This document shows, one piece after another, positions 42,303 through 50,225 of a DNA stretch of 64,000 nucleotides. The stretch spans positions 1-64,000 of the forward strand of contig CAVCIU010000001.1 of NCBI GenBank assembly GCA_963602355.1, written 5' to 3'. Source of the stretch: UBA791 sp963602355 (lineage in GTDB: Bacteria; Cyanobacteriota; Vampirovibrionia; Gastranaerophilales; Gastranaerophilaceae). A model generated the notes under the pieces. It ran no database searches. It was not told the DNA's origin and saw only the letters and a program-made list of their open reading frames with translations. The stretch's first letter is position 1. Each line of letters opens with the position of its first letter. The position numbers were made by a program, and so were the translations under genes.

Positions 42303-43664
42303 CTATTTTGATAATCTATCAAGTAGAATTTGAGCTGCAGTTAAAATCGGGTCTATACTTGTAGAAATTGTCGGAGTATACGTCAAATCTGTATTGACGA
42401 ATTCGTCTAAAGTATAACCTTTTAATAATGCTGTGGTTACTACGTTAACCCTTTTGTCCGCATCACCAAATCCAACACATTGAACGCCTAAAATCTTTTT
42501 AGATTTTTTATTAGCTACAAGTTTTATTGTTATCGATTTTACGTCAGGAATATATTTTGACCTATCTAATGTCGTAAACATCGTAGAAATAACATCAAAA
42601 CCTAAACTTTTTGCTTTTTCTTCTGTTAAACCTGTTTTTGACATAGAAAAATCAAAATATTTCACAACCGATGAACCCAAAACTCCTTCAAAGGTTTCAT
42701 TTTCAATACCTGCAATATTTAAGGCACAAACTCTACCCTCTTTATTCGCAGTTGAACCCAATGGAATATAATCATATTTTTTTGAGACAATGTTGTATTT
42801 TTCAACACAATCACCAACTGCCCAAATATTTTTTATATTCGTTCTCATTTTGTTATCAACTTTTATTGCACCAGTTTTGCCAATTTTTATCCCCGCATCA
42901 CGAGCAAGCTCAATACAAGGTCTTACACCTGTTGCAATTAAAATCATATCTGTGTAAAAATGTTTTCCTTTTTCGGTTAAAACTTCTATCTCATCACCAG
43001 ATTTTTTAACCTCAATAACTGTATCTGATGTAATTATTTTAGTCAAAGACGGATTTATAACCTTAATGTTATCTTGAATAGTTTTTGCGATATCTTCATC
43101 ATAAAATTTCATCAAATGAGTGTGTGAATCAATAATTGTCGTAGTTACGTTCTGTTTTACAAAACTCTCTATTACCTCAACACCAATATAATTACCACCA
43201 ATTATTAGAGCTTTTTCGATTTCTAATAATTTTGATTTGATAATCTTTGCATCAGTCAGAGTTCTTAGTGTAAAAACATTTTCAATAGTATCTAATCCCT
43301 TAATCTCTGGAACATAAGGTCTTGCACCTGTCGCAACAACTAATTTGTCATACTGTTCATAAAATTCAGAATTATCTCTCAAATTTTTTATCAAAACTTG
43401 TTTTTTCTTAGGCAAAATTTTCAAAACTTCATGAAAATTTTTGACATGTATACCTTTTTCTTCAAACTCGTCAATGGTTCTTATGATAAGTTTTTCCATA
43501 TCTCTAATAAATCCACCTATATAATATGGCAATCCACAAGCAGAATAAGATACAAACTGTTCTTTTGTATAAATTGTTATATCATATTCTGGTTTTAAAC
43601 GTTTTAACTTGGCTGCTGTTTTTGACCCACCAGCAACACCACCAATTATAATTACTTTAATCAT
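42303..43664 (-). CDS. FAD-dependent pyridine nucleotide-disulfide oxidoreductase (CoA-disulfide reductase / NADH oxidase type)
   Basis: 453 residues. FAD-binding IIGGVAGGSKTAAKLKRL at the N-terminus, single redox Cys in SACGLPYYIGG (about 43), second dinucleotide site ALIIGGNYIGVEVIES (about 160) and FAD motif NIWAVGDCVE (about 275). The C-terminal dimerisation domain ends TYTPTIST. The single active Cys is typical of CoADR/Nox/persulfide reductases acting on CoA-disulfides, O2 or persulfides. Which substrate is used cannot be told. It stands alone. Confidence 0.85.
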   Translation of the reverse strand: MIKVIIIGGVAGGSKTAAKLKRLKPEYDITIYTKEQFVSYSACGLPYYIGGFIRDMEKLIIRTIDEFEEKGIHVKNFHEVLKILPKKKQVLIKNLRDNSEFYEQYDKLVVATGARPYVPEIKGLDTIENVFTLRTLTDAKIIKSKLLEIEKALIIGGNYIGVEVIESFVKQNVTTTIIDSHTHLMKFYDEDIAKTIQDNIKVINPSLTKIITSDTVIEVKKSGDEIEVLTEKGKHFYTDMILIATGVRPCIELARDAGIKIGKTGAIKVDNKMRTNIKNIWAVGDCVEKYNIVSKKYDYIPLGSTANKEGRVCALNIAGIENETFEGVLGSSVVKYFDFSMSKTGLTEEKAKSLGFDVISTMFTTLDRSKYIPDVKSITIKLVANKKSKKILGVQCVGFGDADKRVNVVTTALLKGYTLDEFVNTDLTYTPTISTSIDPILTAAQILLDRLSK

Positions 43665-43724
43665 AATAGATTTTTAAACTTACCAGAAAAATTTTTCTAT
43701 TAGACAATAGAATATTTTTACAAA

Positions 43725-43757
43725 AAAAATGGATACGATTTTCATCGTACCCATTTT
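43725..43757 (-). terminator. Intrinsic terminator of the SLH-protein gene
   Basis: AAAATGGATACGAT and ATCGTACCCATTTT (one mismatch) around a TTTC loop. On the minus strand a run of eight T follows. It lies 23 bp after the stop. Confidence 0.8.
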
Positions 43758-43779
43758 AAATATTTAATTTATAGATAAA

Positions 43780-45177
43780 TTATTTTCTATAAATAATTGA
43801 TAATTCATCACCAGGGTTCAATGCTGAATCATTGATTGAAGAAGGTAAGATTACGTATCTAACTTCATCACCTAATTCATAAAGAACACCGAATGTACCA
43901 GATACTGCTAATTTAGCTGTATCAGCTACGAAGTAACCTAAAGTTACAAATGATTTACCAACATTTCTTAAACCAGCCATTGGTTGTAATGAGAATGTGT
44001 TAGCAATCGCATTTGACCAGTTGTCAGCATATCTTTCACCATCGTTAGAGATGTTCATAGCTTCTGTAGAAATTGTTCTAGCAGCAGTACCACCAACTCT
44101 ACCAATTGCAGAAACTGGAGTAGCTAAGATACGAGCAACAAAGTTTGTTGTTTTTGCTTCTTTAACTGCAGCTCTAGAAACTGTTGGGAAGTCAGCTGAA
44201 ACTTTACCGTTTTTGATTGTGTTGAATTTAACTTTTACATAACCAGGATTTTTGATACCAGGTCTAGCAACTTCAACAACTTCACCGATTACTTTTGAAC
44301 CAGCAGCGAATTCAGTACCGTTAACAGTTGCAGCTTCTACTGTTTCAGCATAAACTGTTTCACCGATATTGATGTGTCTAGCATCAACTCTTTCTTTGAT
44401 TTTTACTCTAACAGTTGAAGTGTTAGCGCAATCAGCTAAGAAAGCTTTGTTGTAATATTGGCTGTGGCTTAAAGTAACAACTAATTTTTGTAATTGTTCA
44501 GTTGTTAAGTATTTGTCGTTAGCAACTGATTGTAAATCTGGAAGATTATCTAAGATACCAGCTTCCATAACTTTTACTGTTGGAGCAGTAGCCCAAGCTG
44601 GAATTTCTTTCATTTCATATTTGTTAGCTAATTTACCAACAACTGTATTTTTTGGTTCATTAGTTAATAATTGAGCTAATGTAGCGAATACTTCAGCTTT
44701 TGTAATTTTTTGATCTGGTCTGAATTTTTTGTCTGGGTAACCAATCATAACATTTGCAGCTAATGCTTTGTAAATGTGAGATTGTAATTTATGACCAGCA
44801 ACATCTTTGTATGTGTATTTGTTTGTAGCAGGTGTTTTTAAACCTAAAGCTTGTGATAAAGCATGAGCCATTTCAGAACGTAAAGCTGGAGCTTTGAAGT
44901 CGAAAGCTTTACCGTAAATTGCAGCTAAATCATCTGCTAAAGCATTTGCTTCTGCATCGATTAATACGTTTTCTTTACCTTGAATTGCTTCGTTAGCAGC
45001 TGCTAACATTTTGTCTCCAACTAGGTAAACACCTCTTGTAGCTTGTGTTTCAACAGCTGATGAATTAAACATTGTTGGGTGAGCATATGCTTCTACGTTT
45101 GCATTTTCGCAAGCCATAACAGCTGAAGAAGCCATTGCTAACACTGATAATGTTAATAATGATTTTGCTAATTTCAT
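43780..45177 (-). CDS. SLH-domain envelope protein
   Basis: 465 residues with a signal peptide (about 1-22, SSAVMA). Residues about 115-175 form an S-layer homology unit (YKDVAGHKLQSHIYKALAAN, IGYPDKKFRPDQKITKAEVF), preceded by a degenerate one. The C-terminal half shares a beta-domain pattern with the protein at 14866. SLH domains bind pyruvylated cell-wall polymer, and csaB lies in this window. In cyanobacteria SLH proteins anchor the outer membrane, but here no OprB-type barrel follows. AAAGGAG upstream and a strong terminator suggest high expression. Confidence 0.85.
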   Translation of the reverse strand: MKLAKSLLTLSVLAMASSAVMACENANVEAYAHPTMFNSSAVETQATRGVYLVGDKMLAAANEAIQGKENVLIDAEANALADDLAAIYGKAFDFKAPALRSEMAHALSQALGLKTPATNKYTYKDVAGHKLQSHIYKALAANVMIGYPDKKFRPDQKITKAEVFATLAQLLTNEPKNTVVGKLANKYEMKEIPAWATAPTVKVMEAGILDNLPDLQSVANDKYLTTEQLQKLVVTLSHSQYYNKAFLADCANTSTVRVKIKERVDARHINIGETVYAETVEAATVNGTEFAAGSKVIGEVVEVARPGIKNPGYVKVKFNTIKNGKVSADFPTVSRAAVKEAKTTNFVARILATPVSAIGRVGGTAARTISTEAMNISNDGERYADNWSNAIANTFSLQPMAGLRNVGKSFVTLGYFVADTAKLAVSGTFGVLYELGDEVRYVILPSSINDSALNPGDELSIIYRK

Positions 45178-45318
45178 TTTTTTCTCCTTTTGCTATTCTC
45201 TCGAATAAATGTATTAAACTAACTAATATTATTTGTTTTATTATATCCTATATTATTATACTTAAAAAGATAATTTCAACCAAATTTTAATAAAATTTAA
45301 CTTTTCAAAATTAGGTGA

Positions 45319-45331
45319 TATAATAGTTTTC
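45319..45331 (+). promoter_or_regulatory. TATAAT element seven bases before a start codon
   Basis: Perfect -10 hexamer at 45319-45324, seven nt before the ATG at 45332, again implying a nearly leaderless transcript. Confidence 0.45.
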
Positions 45332-46219
45332 ATGAATATTAATACACAGAAAAAACTAGTAGCATCAACCTCAATTGCATCAAATGCAATAATTATTGTA
45401 TTAAAATTCATTGCCGGACTTGTATCTGGAAGTATTAGTATCATTTCAGAAGCAATACATTCATTTAGTGATTTTTTGGCTTCTGTACTAACTTTTTTTG
45501 CTGTGTCTCGTTCTAGCGAACCAGCAGACAAAGACCACCCTTTTGGACACGGTAAATACGAAGACATGTCAGGATTTATTGAAGGTTTTTTGATAATTTT
45601 TGCTGCTATATATATTATTTACGAAGCATCTAAAAAATTAATTTTTGGATACCATGCCGAATTAGATTCAGAAATTTGTATATTTGTAATGGCATTTGCG
45701 GTTGTTGCAAATATATTGGTAAGTAAATCACTATTTATTGTCGCAAAAAAATCAAAATCAGTTTCATTATATGCAGATGCTGAACATTTAAGAACAGATA
45801 TTTTTTCATCTCTTGGAGTTTTAATCGGTTTAATTGTGATAAAATTCACAGGGTTAACAATCCTTGACCCAATTATTGCGATAATCGTTGCAGGCATTAT
45901 ATTTAAGGCTGGTTATTCTATAACAAAAGAAACTTTAAATAACCTTCTTGACGGCTCTATTTCAAAAGGCGAAATCAACGAAATAACAAAGATTTTAGAT
46001 ACATTTACAAATATAAAAGGATATAAAGATTTAAAAGCAAGAAATATTGGTCCAATGGTAAAAGTTGAACTAACTGTTCTTTTTGAGAACGATATGAAGA
46101 TATTTGATTGCCATAAAATTTGCGATGAAATAGAACAAAAGATTTCGTCTAAAATAGGCAATGTGTCAATGATTATACATTCAGAACCCGTAAATACAAA
46201 AGTATCAATTTCTCAATAA
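45332..46219 (+). CDS. Cation diffusion facilitator (CDF) transporter
   Basis: 295 residues. Six transmembrane segments, with the metal-binding HxxxD/DxxxD pairs visible as SEAIHSFSDFLASV and ADAEHLRTDIFSS, and the cytosolic DHPFGHGKYE loop. The C-terminal cytoplasmic domain (about 210-295) is the dimer-forming ferredoxin-like part. It exports Zn, Mn or Fe in exchange for protons. Substrate selectivity cannot be settled here. Confidence 0.93.
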   Translation: MNINTQKKLVASTSIASNAIIIVLKFIAGLVSGSISIISEAIHSFSDFLASVLTFFAVSRSSEPADKDHPFGHGKYEDMSGFIEGFLIIFAAIYIIYEASKKLIFGYHAELDSEICIFVMAFAVVANILVSKSLFIVAKKSKSVSLYADAEHLRTDIFSSLGVLIGLIVIKFTGLTILDPIIAIIVAGIIFKAGYSITKETLNNLLDGSISKGEINEITKILDTFTNIKGYKDLKARNIGPMVKVELTVLFENDMKIFDCHKICDEIEQKISSKIGNVSMIIHSEPVNTKVSISQ

Positions 46220-46220
46220 A

Positions 46221-46251
46221 TTATCACGATTTTTAATTTTAATCGTGATAA
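46221..46251. promoter_or_regulatory. Inverted repeat TTATCACGATT ... AATCGTGATAA upstream of adhE
   Basis: 11-bp perfect arms (46221-46231, 46241-46251). It directly follows the CDF stop and could serve as a terminator, but no T-run follows on the plus strand. The half-site ATCACGATT recurs at 46344-46352 beyond the adhE promoter, which favours an operator. Confidence 0.45.
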
Positions 46252-46295
46252 AAATCCTTATGTTAAGTCATGTTACTTTTAATAAATATTAAGGG

Positions 46296-46324
46296 TTGAC
46301 AAGACACTTAATATTTTTTATACT
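46296..46324 (+). promoter_or_regulatory. adhE: Strong sigma-70 promoter of adhE
   Basis: TTGACA (46296-46301), 17-nt spacer, TATACT (46319-46324). It is the best match to consensus in the window. A start at about 46331 gives a 46-nt leader with AAAGGAG before the ATG. Confidence 0.8.
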
Positions 46325-46376
46325 GTTGCATATAAGGAAATAAATCACGATTACCCACAAAAAAGGAGAATTAAAT

Positions 46377-49076
46377 ATGCCAAAAACAACAACAAAGAAG
46401 ACAGCAACTAAAAAGTCTTCAAAAAAACAAGATGCTGTTGAAAAATTAGAAAAAGCATACAATGCTTCTAATTTGGTAGATAGTGTCGAAGCATTTGAAG
46501 CTCTAATTGATAGAGTTCATAAAGCTCAAGAAGAATATTCACACTATTCTCAAGAACAAGTTGATAAAATCTTCAAAGCAGCTGCTACAGCAGCAGACAA
46601 AGCTCGTATTCCTCTAGCTAGAATGGCTAAAGAAGAAACTGGTATGGGTGTTTTAGAAGATAAAATCATCAAAAACCACTTCGCTTCAGAATACATTTAT
46701 AACAAACACAAAAACGTTAAAACTTGTGGTGTTATCAAAGAAGATAAAGCAAACGGTACAAAAATCGTAGCTGAACCTTTGGGTGTTTTAGCAGGTATCA
46801 TTCCTACAACAAACCCAACTTCAACTGCAATTTTCAAATCATTAATCGCTTTAAAAACTAGAAACGCAATCATCTTCTCACCACACCCAAGAGCAACAAA
46901 ATCAACAATTGCAGCAGCTAAATTAGTTTTAGATGCAGCAGTTAAAGCTGGTGCTCCAAAAGATATCATCGGTTGGATTGACGTTCCATCAATCGAATTA
47001 TCAAGCGCTTTGATGAAACACCCTAAAATCGATTGTATCTTAGCAACAGGTGGTCCTGGAATGGTTAAAGCAGCTTATTCATCAGGTAACCCAGCATTAG
47101 GTGTAGGTCCTGGTAATACATCTGCAGTAATCGATGAAACAGCTGATATTAAAATGGCTGTATCTTCAATCCTTATGTCAAAAACATTTGACAACGGTAT
47201 GATTTGTGCTTCTGAACAATCAGTAGTAGTTGTTGAAGATGTATACGAAGAAGTTAAAAAAGAATTCTTATACAGAGGTGCTTACCTAGTAAACAAAGCT
47301 GAACAAAAGAAAATGATTGATTTACCATTCATCGATCCTGCAAGAGGAACAGCTCACCCAGCAATCGTTGGTCAATCAGCTCACAAAATCGCTGAATTAT
47401 CTGGTTTCAAAACTCCAGAAGATGCTAAAATTCTTTTAGTTGAAAGACCAGAAGTAGATTGGAACGATCCATTCTCAAGAGAAAAATTATCTCCAATCTT
47501 AGCAATGTATAAAGCAAAAGATTATGAACAAGCTGCTGAAATGGCTTACGAATTAGTAAGCAAAGGTGGTGCAGGTCATACATCAGTATTGTACACAGAC
47601 GAAAGAAAGAGCGAAAGAATTAATGCTTACGCTGAAAAAATGCCAACTTGTCGTGTATTAATCAACTCTCCATCATCTCAAGGTGGTATCGGTGATTTAT
47701 TCAACTTCAAATTAGAACCATCATTAACATTAGGTTGTGGTTCTTGGGGTGGCAATGCTGTTTCAGGTAACGTTGGTGTTGAACACTTATTAAACTATAA
47801 GACTGTTGCTGAAAGGAGAGAAAATATGTTATGGTTTAAGGCTCCATCAAAAATTTACTTCAAGAGAGGTGCTACTGATTTAGCATTAAGAGAACTTCAA
47901 GGTAAAAAACGTGCCTTTATCGTAACAGATAGTTTCTTATACAACTCAGGTGCAGTAAATAAAATTACAAACGTTTTAGATGAAATCGGTATTGAACACC
48001 AAGTATTCTTTGACGTTAAACCAGACCCAACATTGTCTACAATTAACCAAGCAATGGCTGTATTAAAACCATTTGAACCAGATGTAATCATCTCATTAGG
48101 TGGTGGTTCTCCAATGGACGCAGCTAAAATTATGTGGTTAATGTATGAACAACCAGACACAGTATTCGAAGATATCTCAATGAGATTCATGGATATCAGA
48201 AAGAGAATCTGTCAATTACCAGAATTAGGTAAAAAAGCAACAATGGTTGCAATCCCTACAACATCTGGTACTGGTTCAGAAGTAACACCATTCGCTATCA
48301 TCACAGATGACGAAACTCACGTTAAATACGCAATCGCAGATTACGCATTAACACCAAACATGGCAATCATCGACCCTAACTTCGTTGACGGTATGCCAAA
48401 AGGTTTAACTTCTGCATCTGGTATTGACGCATTAGTTCACGCAATTGAAGCTTACGTTTCTTGTATGGCAACAAACTTCACTAATTCAAATGCTTTAGAA
48501 GCATCAAAATTAGTATTCAAATACTTAGAAAGAAGCTACAATGAAGGTGCTAACGATCCTATCGCAAGAGAAAAAATGCACTATGCAGCAACAATCGCTG
48601 GTATGGCATTCGCTAACTCATTCTTAGGATTATGCCACTCAATGGCTCACAAACTTGGTGCTATGTACCACGTTCCACACGGTGTAGCTAACGCATTGTT
48701 AATCAGACAAGTAATCAAATACAATGCTTCTGATGCTCCACACAAACAAGCAATCTTCCCACAATACAAATATCCATGTGCGAAGACAAAATATGGTCAA
48801 ATCGCTGATGAATTAGGCTTAGGCGGTAAAACTGACGACGAAAAAGTTAAATTATTGATTAAAGCAATCGATAGATTAATGAAAGCCGTAAACTTACCAA
48901 ATTCTATTGAAGAATTCATCTCTAAGAATGGCTATACTAAAGAATATTGGGACGAACATTTAGATGAAATGGTTGAATTAGCATTCGACGACCAATGTAC
49001 AGGTGCTAACCCAGCTTATCCATTGATGACTGATATTAAACAAATCTATACAGACGCATTCAACGGTGTTGTATAG
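46377..49076 (+). CDS. adhE: Bifunctional acetaldehyde/alcohol dehydrogenase
   Basis: 899 residues, the full fused form. The N-terminal aldehyde dehydrogenase half (about 25-465) has catalytic Cys277 in DNGMICASEQ. The C-terminal Fe-alcohol dehydrogenase half has LGGGSPMDAAK, SGIDALVHAIEAYVS and the metal-binding GLCHSMAHKLGAMYHVPHG. It converts acetyl-CoA to ethanol, regenerating two NAD+. There is an unusual Lys/Thr-rich 20-residue extension before the normal N-terminus. It ends with its own terminator and lies just upstream of rex, its usual regulator. Confidence 0.97.
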   Translation: MPKTTTKKTATKKSSKKQDAVEKLEKAYNASNLVDSVEAFEALIDRVHKAQEEYSHYSQEQVDKIFKAAATAADKARIPLARMAKEETGMGVLEDKIIKNHFASEYIYNKHKNVKTCGVIKEDKANGTKIVAEPLGVLAGIIPTTNPTSTAIFKSLIALKTRNAIIFSPHPRATKSTIAAAKLVLDAAVKAGAPKDIIGWIDVPSIELSSALMKHPKIDCILATGGPGMVKAAYSSGNPALGVGPGNTSAVIDETADIKMAVSSILMSKTFDNGMICASEQSVVVVEDVYEEVKKEFLYRGAYLVNKAEQKKMIDLPFIDPARGTAHPAIVGQSAHKIAELSGFKTPEDAKILLVERPEVDWNDPFSREKLSPILAMYKAKDYEQAAEMAYELVSKGGAGHTSVLYTDERKSERINAYAEKMPTCRVLINSPSSQGGIGDLFNFKLEPSLTLGCGSWGGNAVSGNVGVEHLLNYKTVAERRENMLWFKAPSKIYFKRGATDLALRELQGKKRAFIVTDSFLYNSGAVNKITNVLDEIGIEHQVFFDVKPDPTLSTINQAMAVLKPFEPDVIISLGGGSPMDAAKIMWLMYEQPDTVFEDISMRFMDIRKRICQLPELGKKATMVAIPTTSGTGSEVTPFAIITDDETHVKYAIADYALTPNMAIIDPNFVDGMPKGLTSASGIDALVHAIEAYVSCMATNFTNSNALEASKLVFKYLERSYNEGANDPIAREKMHYAATIAGMAFANSFLGLCHSMAHKLGAMYHVPHGVANALLIRQVIKYNASDAPHKQAIFPQYKYPCAKTKYGQIADELGLGGKTDDEKVKLLIKAIDRLMKAVNLPNSIEEFISKNGYTKEYWDEHLDEMVELAFDDQCTGANPAYPLMTDIKQIYTDAFNGVV

Positions 49077-49089
49077 TTAATAACTTAGA

Positions 49090-49127
49090 AAACTCCAAGC
49101 CGACATTTGTCGGTTTGGGGTTTTTTA
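49090..49127 (+). terminator. Intrinsic terminator of adhE
   Basis: CTCCAAGCCGACA / TGTCGGTTTGGGG with a short loop, followed by TTTTTT (49092-49126). Confidence 0.85.
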
Positions 49128-49132
49128 TAAAT

Positions 49133-49262
49133 GTCATTGCGAGGAGTTTACGACGAAGCAATCCAAGCGCGAGGGAGCAGAGGGCAAAGACTTGAAAATT
49201 TTGAAAAATGAAATTTTGAAAAATTTTCAATCAGAGACCCGTTTAACGCGAACGAGCAAGAC
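49133..49262. repeat. Family II fragment plus family I 97-bp copy B (reversed)
   Basis: 49133-49164: GTCATTGCGAGGAGTTTACG-ACGAAGCAATCC. 49166-49262 is the reverse complement of the 97-bp module at 12498-12594 (88 of 97 identical by hand). The I-II junction has the same order as at 30926-31138. They occupy most of the 286-bp adhE-rex gap; bases 49263-49362 show no further element apart from an AGGA ribosome site. Confidence 0.8.
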
Positions 49263-49362
49263 AAAAACCCTCACCGATTTTTTAAGCACTCATACTTCGT
49301 GCAAAAAATCTCCTCTCCCCTTCGTGGCGAGGGAAATAAATAACAACAAAATATAGGACAAA

Positions 49363-49986
49363 ATGAAAACAAAATTAACAGACAAAGTCATAAATAGATT
49401 AACTCTTTATCATTGTATTTTAGTTGAGTACAATGAAAAGGGTATTGAATTCATTTCAAGTCCTCAAATCGGTTCTAGACTTAATGTTGACGACTCACAA
49501 GTCAGAAAAGATATCAAATTTTTGAATAATATCGGCAAATGTAAAGTCGGATATTCAGTAAAAGAATTAAAAGACTCTATTGAACACACATTAGGGTTCA
49601 AAAAAGTAAAAGACGCATTTATCGTAGGCGCTGGTAACTTAGGTATGGCGCTTGCAAAATACGACAATTTTGAAAATTACGGATTAAATATACTAGCGCT
49701 ATTCGATAACGACCCATTAAAAGTTGGGAATTCAATCAAAGGAAAAGAAATTTTCCATATTTCTAAATTACCAAATTTAGCAGAAAGATTAAACGTAAAC
49801 ATAGCAATTTTAACTGTTCCTAGAGAATTTGCAAATGACACAGCATTATATTTAGCAAATTCTGGTATTAAATACATTTGGAATTTTACTCCAAGTGTTT
49901 TAGATGTTCCAAAAGAAATAAAAGTTTGGAACGAAAACTTGATAGGAAACTTTTTACAATTCACCAACAATGATGATGAGGTTTAA
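49363..49986 (+). CDS. rex: Redox-sensing transcriptional repressor Rex
   Basis: 207 residues. N-terminal winged helix (about 5-75: TDKVINRLTLYHCILVEY, then ISSPQIGSRLNVDDSQVRKD in parts). A Rossmann NAD(H)-binding domain begins at AFIVGAGNLGMALAKYDNF (about 87-105), and a C-terminal swapped helix follows. Rex releases DNA when NADH is high and commonly controls adhE and hydrogenase genes, which flank it on both sides here. I searched upstream of adhE and rex and found no convincing TTGTTAA-N4-TTAACAA box. Confidence 0.95.
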   Translation: MKTKLTDKVINRLTLYHCILVEYNEKGIEFISSPQIGSRLNVDDSQVRKDIKFLNNIGKCKVGYSVKELKDSIEHTLGFKKVKDAFIVGAGNLGMALAKYDNFENYGLNILALFDNDPLKVGNSIKGKEIFHISKLPNLAERLNVNIAILTVPREFANDTALYLANSGIKYIWNFTPSVLDVPKEIKVWNENLIGNFLQFTNNDDEV

Positions 49987-49988
49987 GA

Positions 49989-50225
49989 ATGAGTACAGAA
50001 ATTAAACTTTGCATGGGAAGCGCTTGTTTTGCAAGAGGAAACGATAAAAACATAGAAATTATCGAAAATTTTATCAAAGAAAATAATCTTGATGCAAAAA
50101 TTGAGCTATACGGTTCTCGTTGCGAAGGAAAATGTGCAGACGGTCCTAATTTATATATCGACGGAAAACAATACACAAACATTACCCCAGACAAAATTGA
50201 AGAGTTATTGAAAGGTTTGTTATAG
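49989..50225 (+). CDS. Thioredoxin-like [2Fe-2S] ferredoxin (NuoE/HydC-like), copy 1
   Basis: 78 residues. Cluster cysteines in LCMGSACFARGN (C9, C14 or nearby) and SRCEGKCADGPN, the C-x4-C ... C-x3-C pattern of NuoE/HoxE-type [2Fe-2S] proteins but reduced to the minimal thioredoxin-like domain. It probably passes electrons to or from the adjacent hydrogenases. It starts 2 bp after rex and ends directly at the next gene. Tight operon. Confidence 0.85.
   Translation: MSTEIKLCMGSACFARGNDKNIEIIENFIKENNLDAKIELYGSRCEGKCADGPNLYIDGKQYTNITPDKIEELLKGLL

Noticed and set aside
46220..46376. Canonical Rex box upstream of adhE
   Set aside because: No TTGTTAA/TTGTGAA palindrome found; the only symmetric site is TTATCACGATT-type.
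47897..48190. 97-codon leftward frame within adhE
   Set aside because: Antisense shadow in a highly conserved gene.
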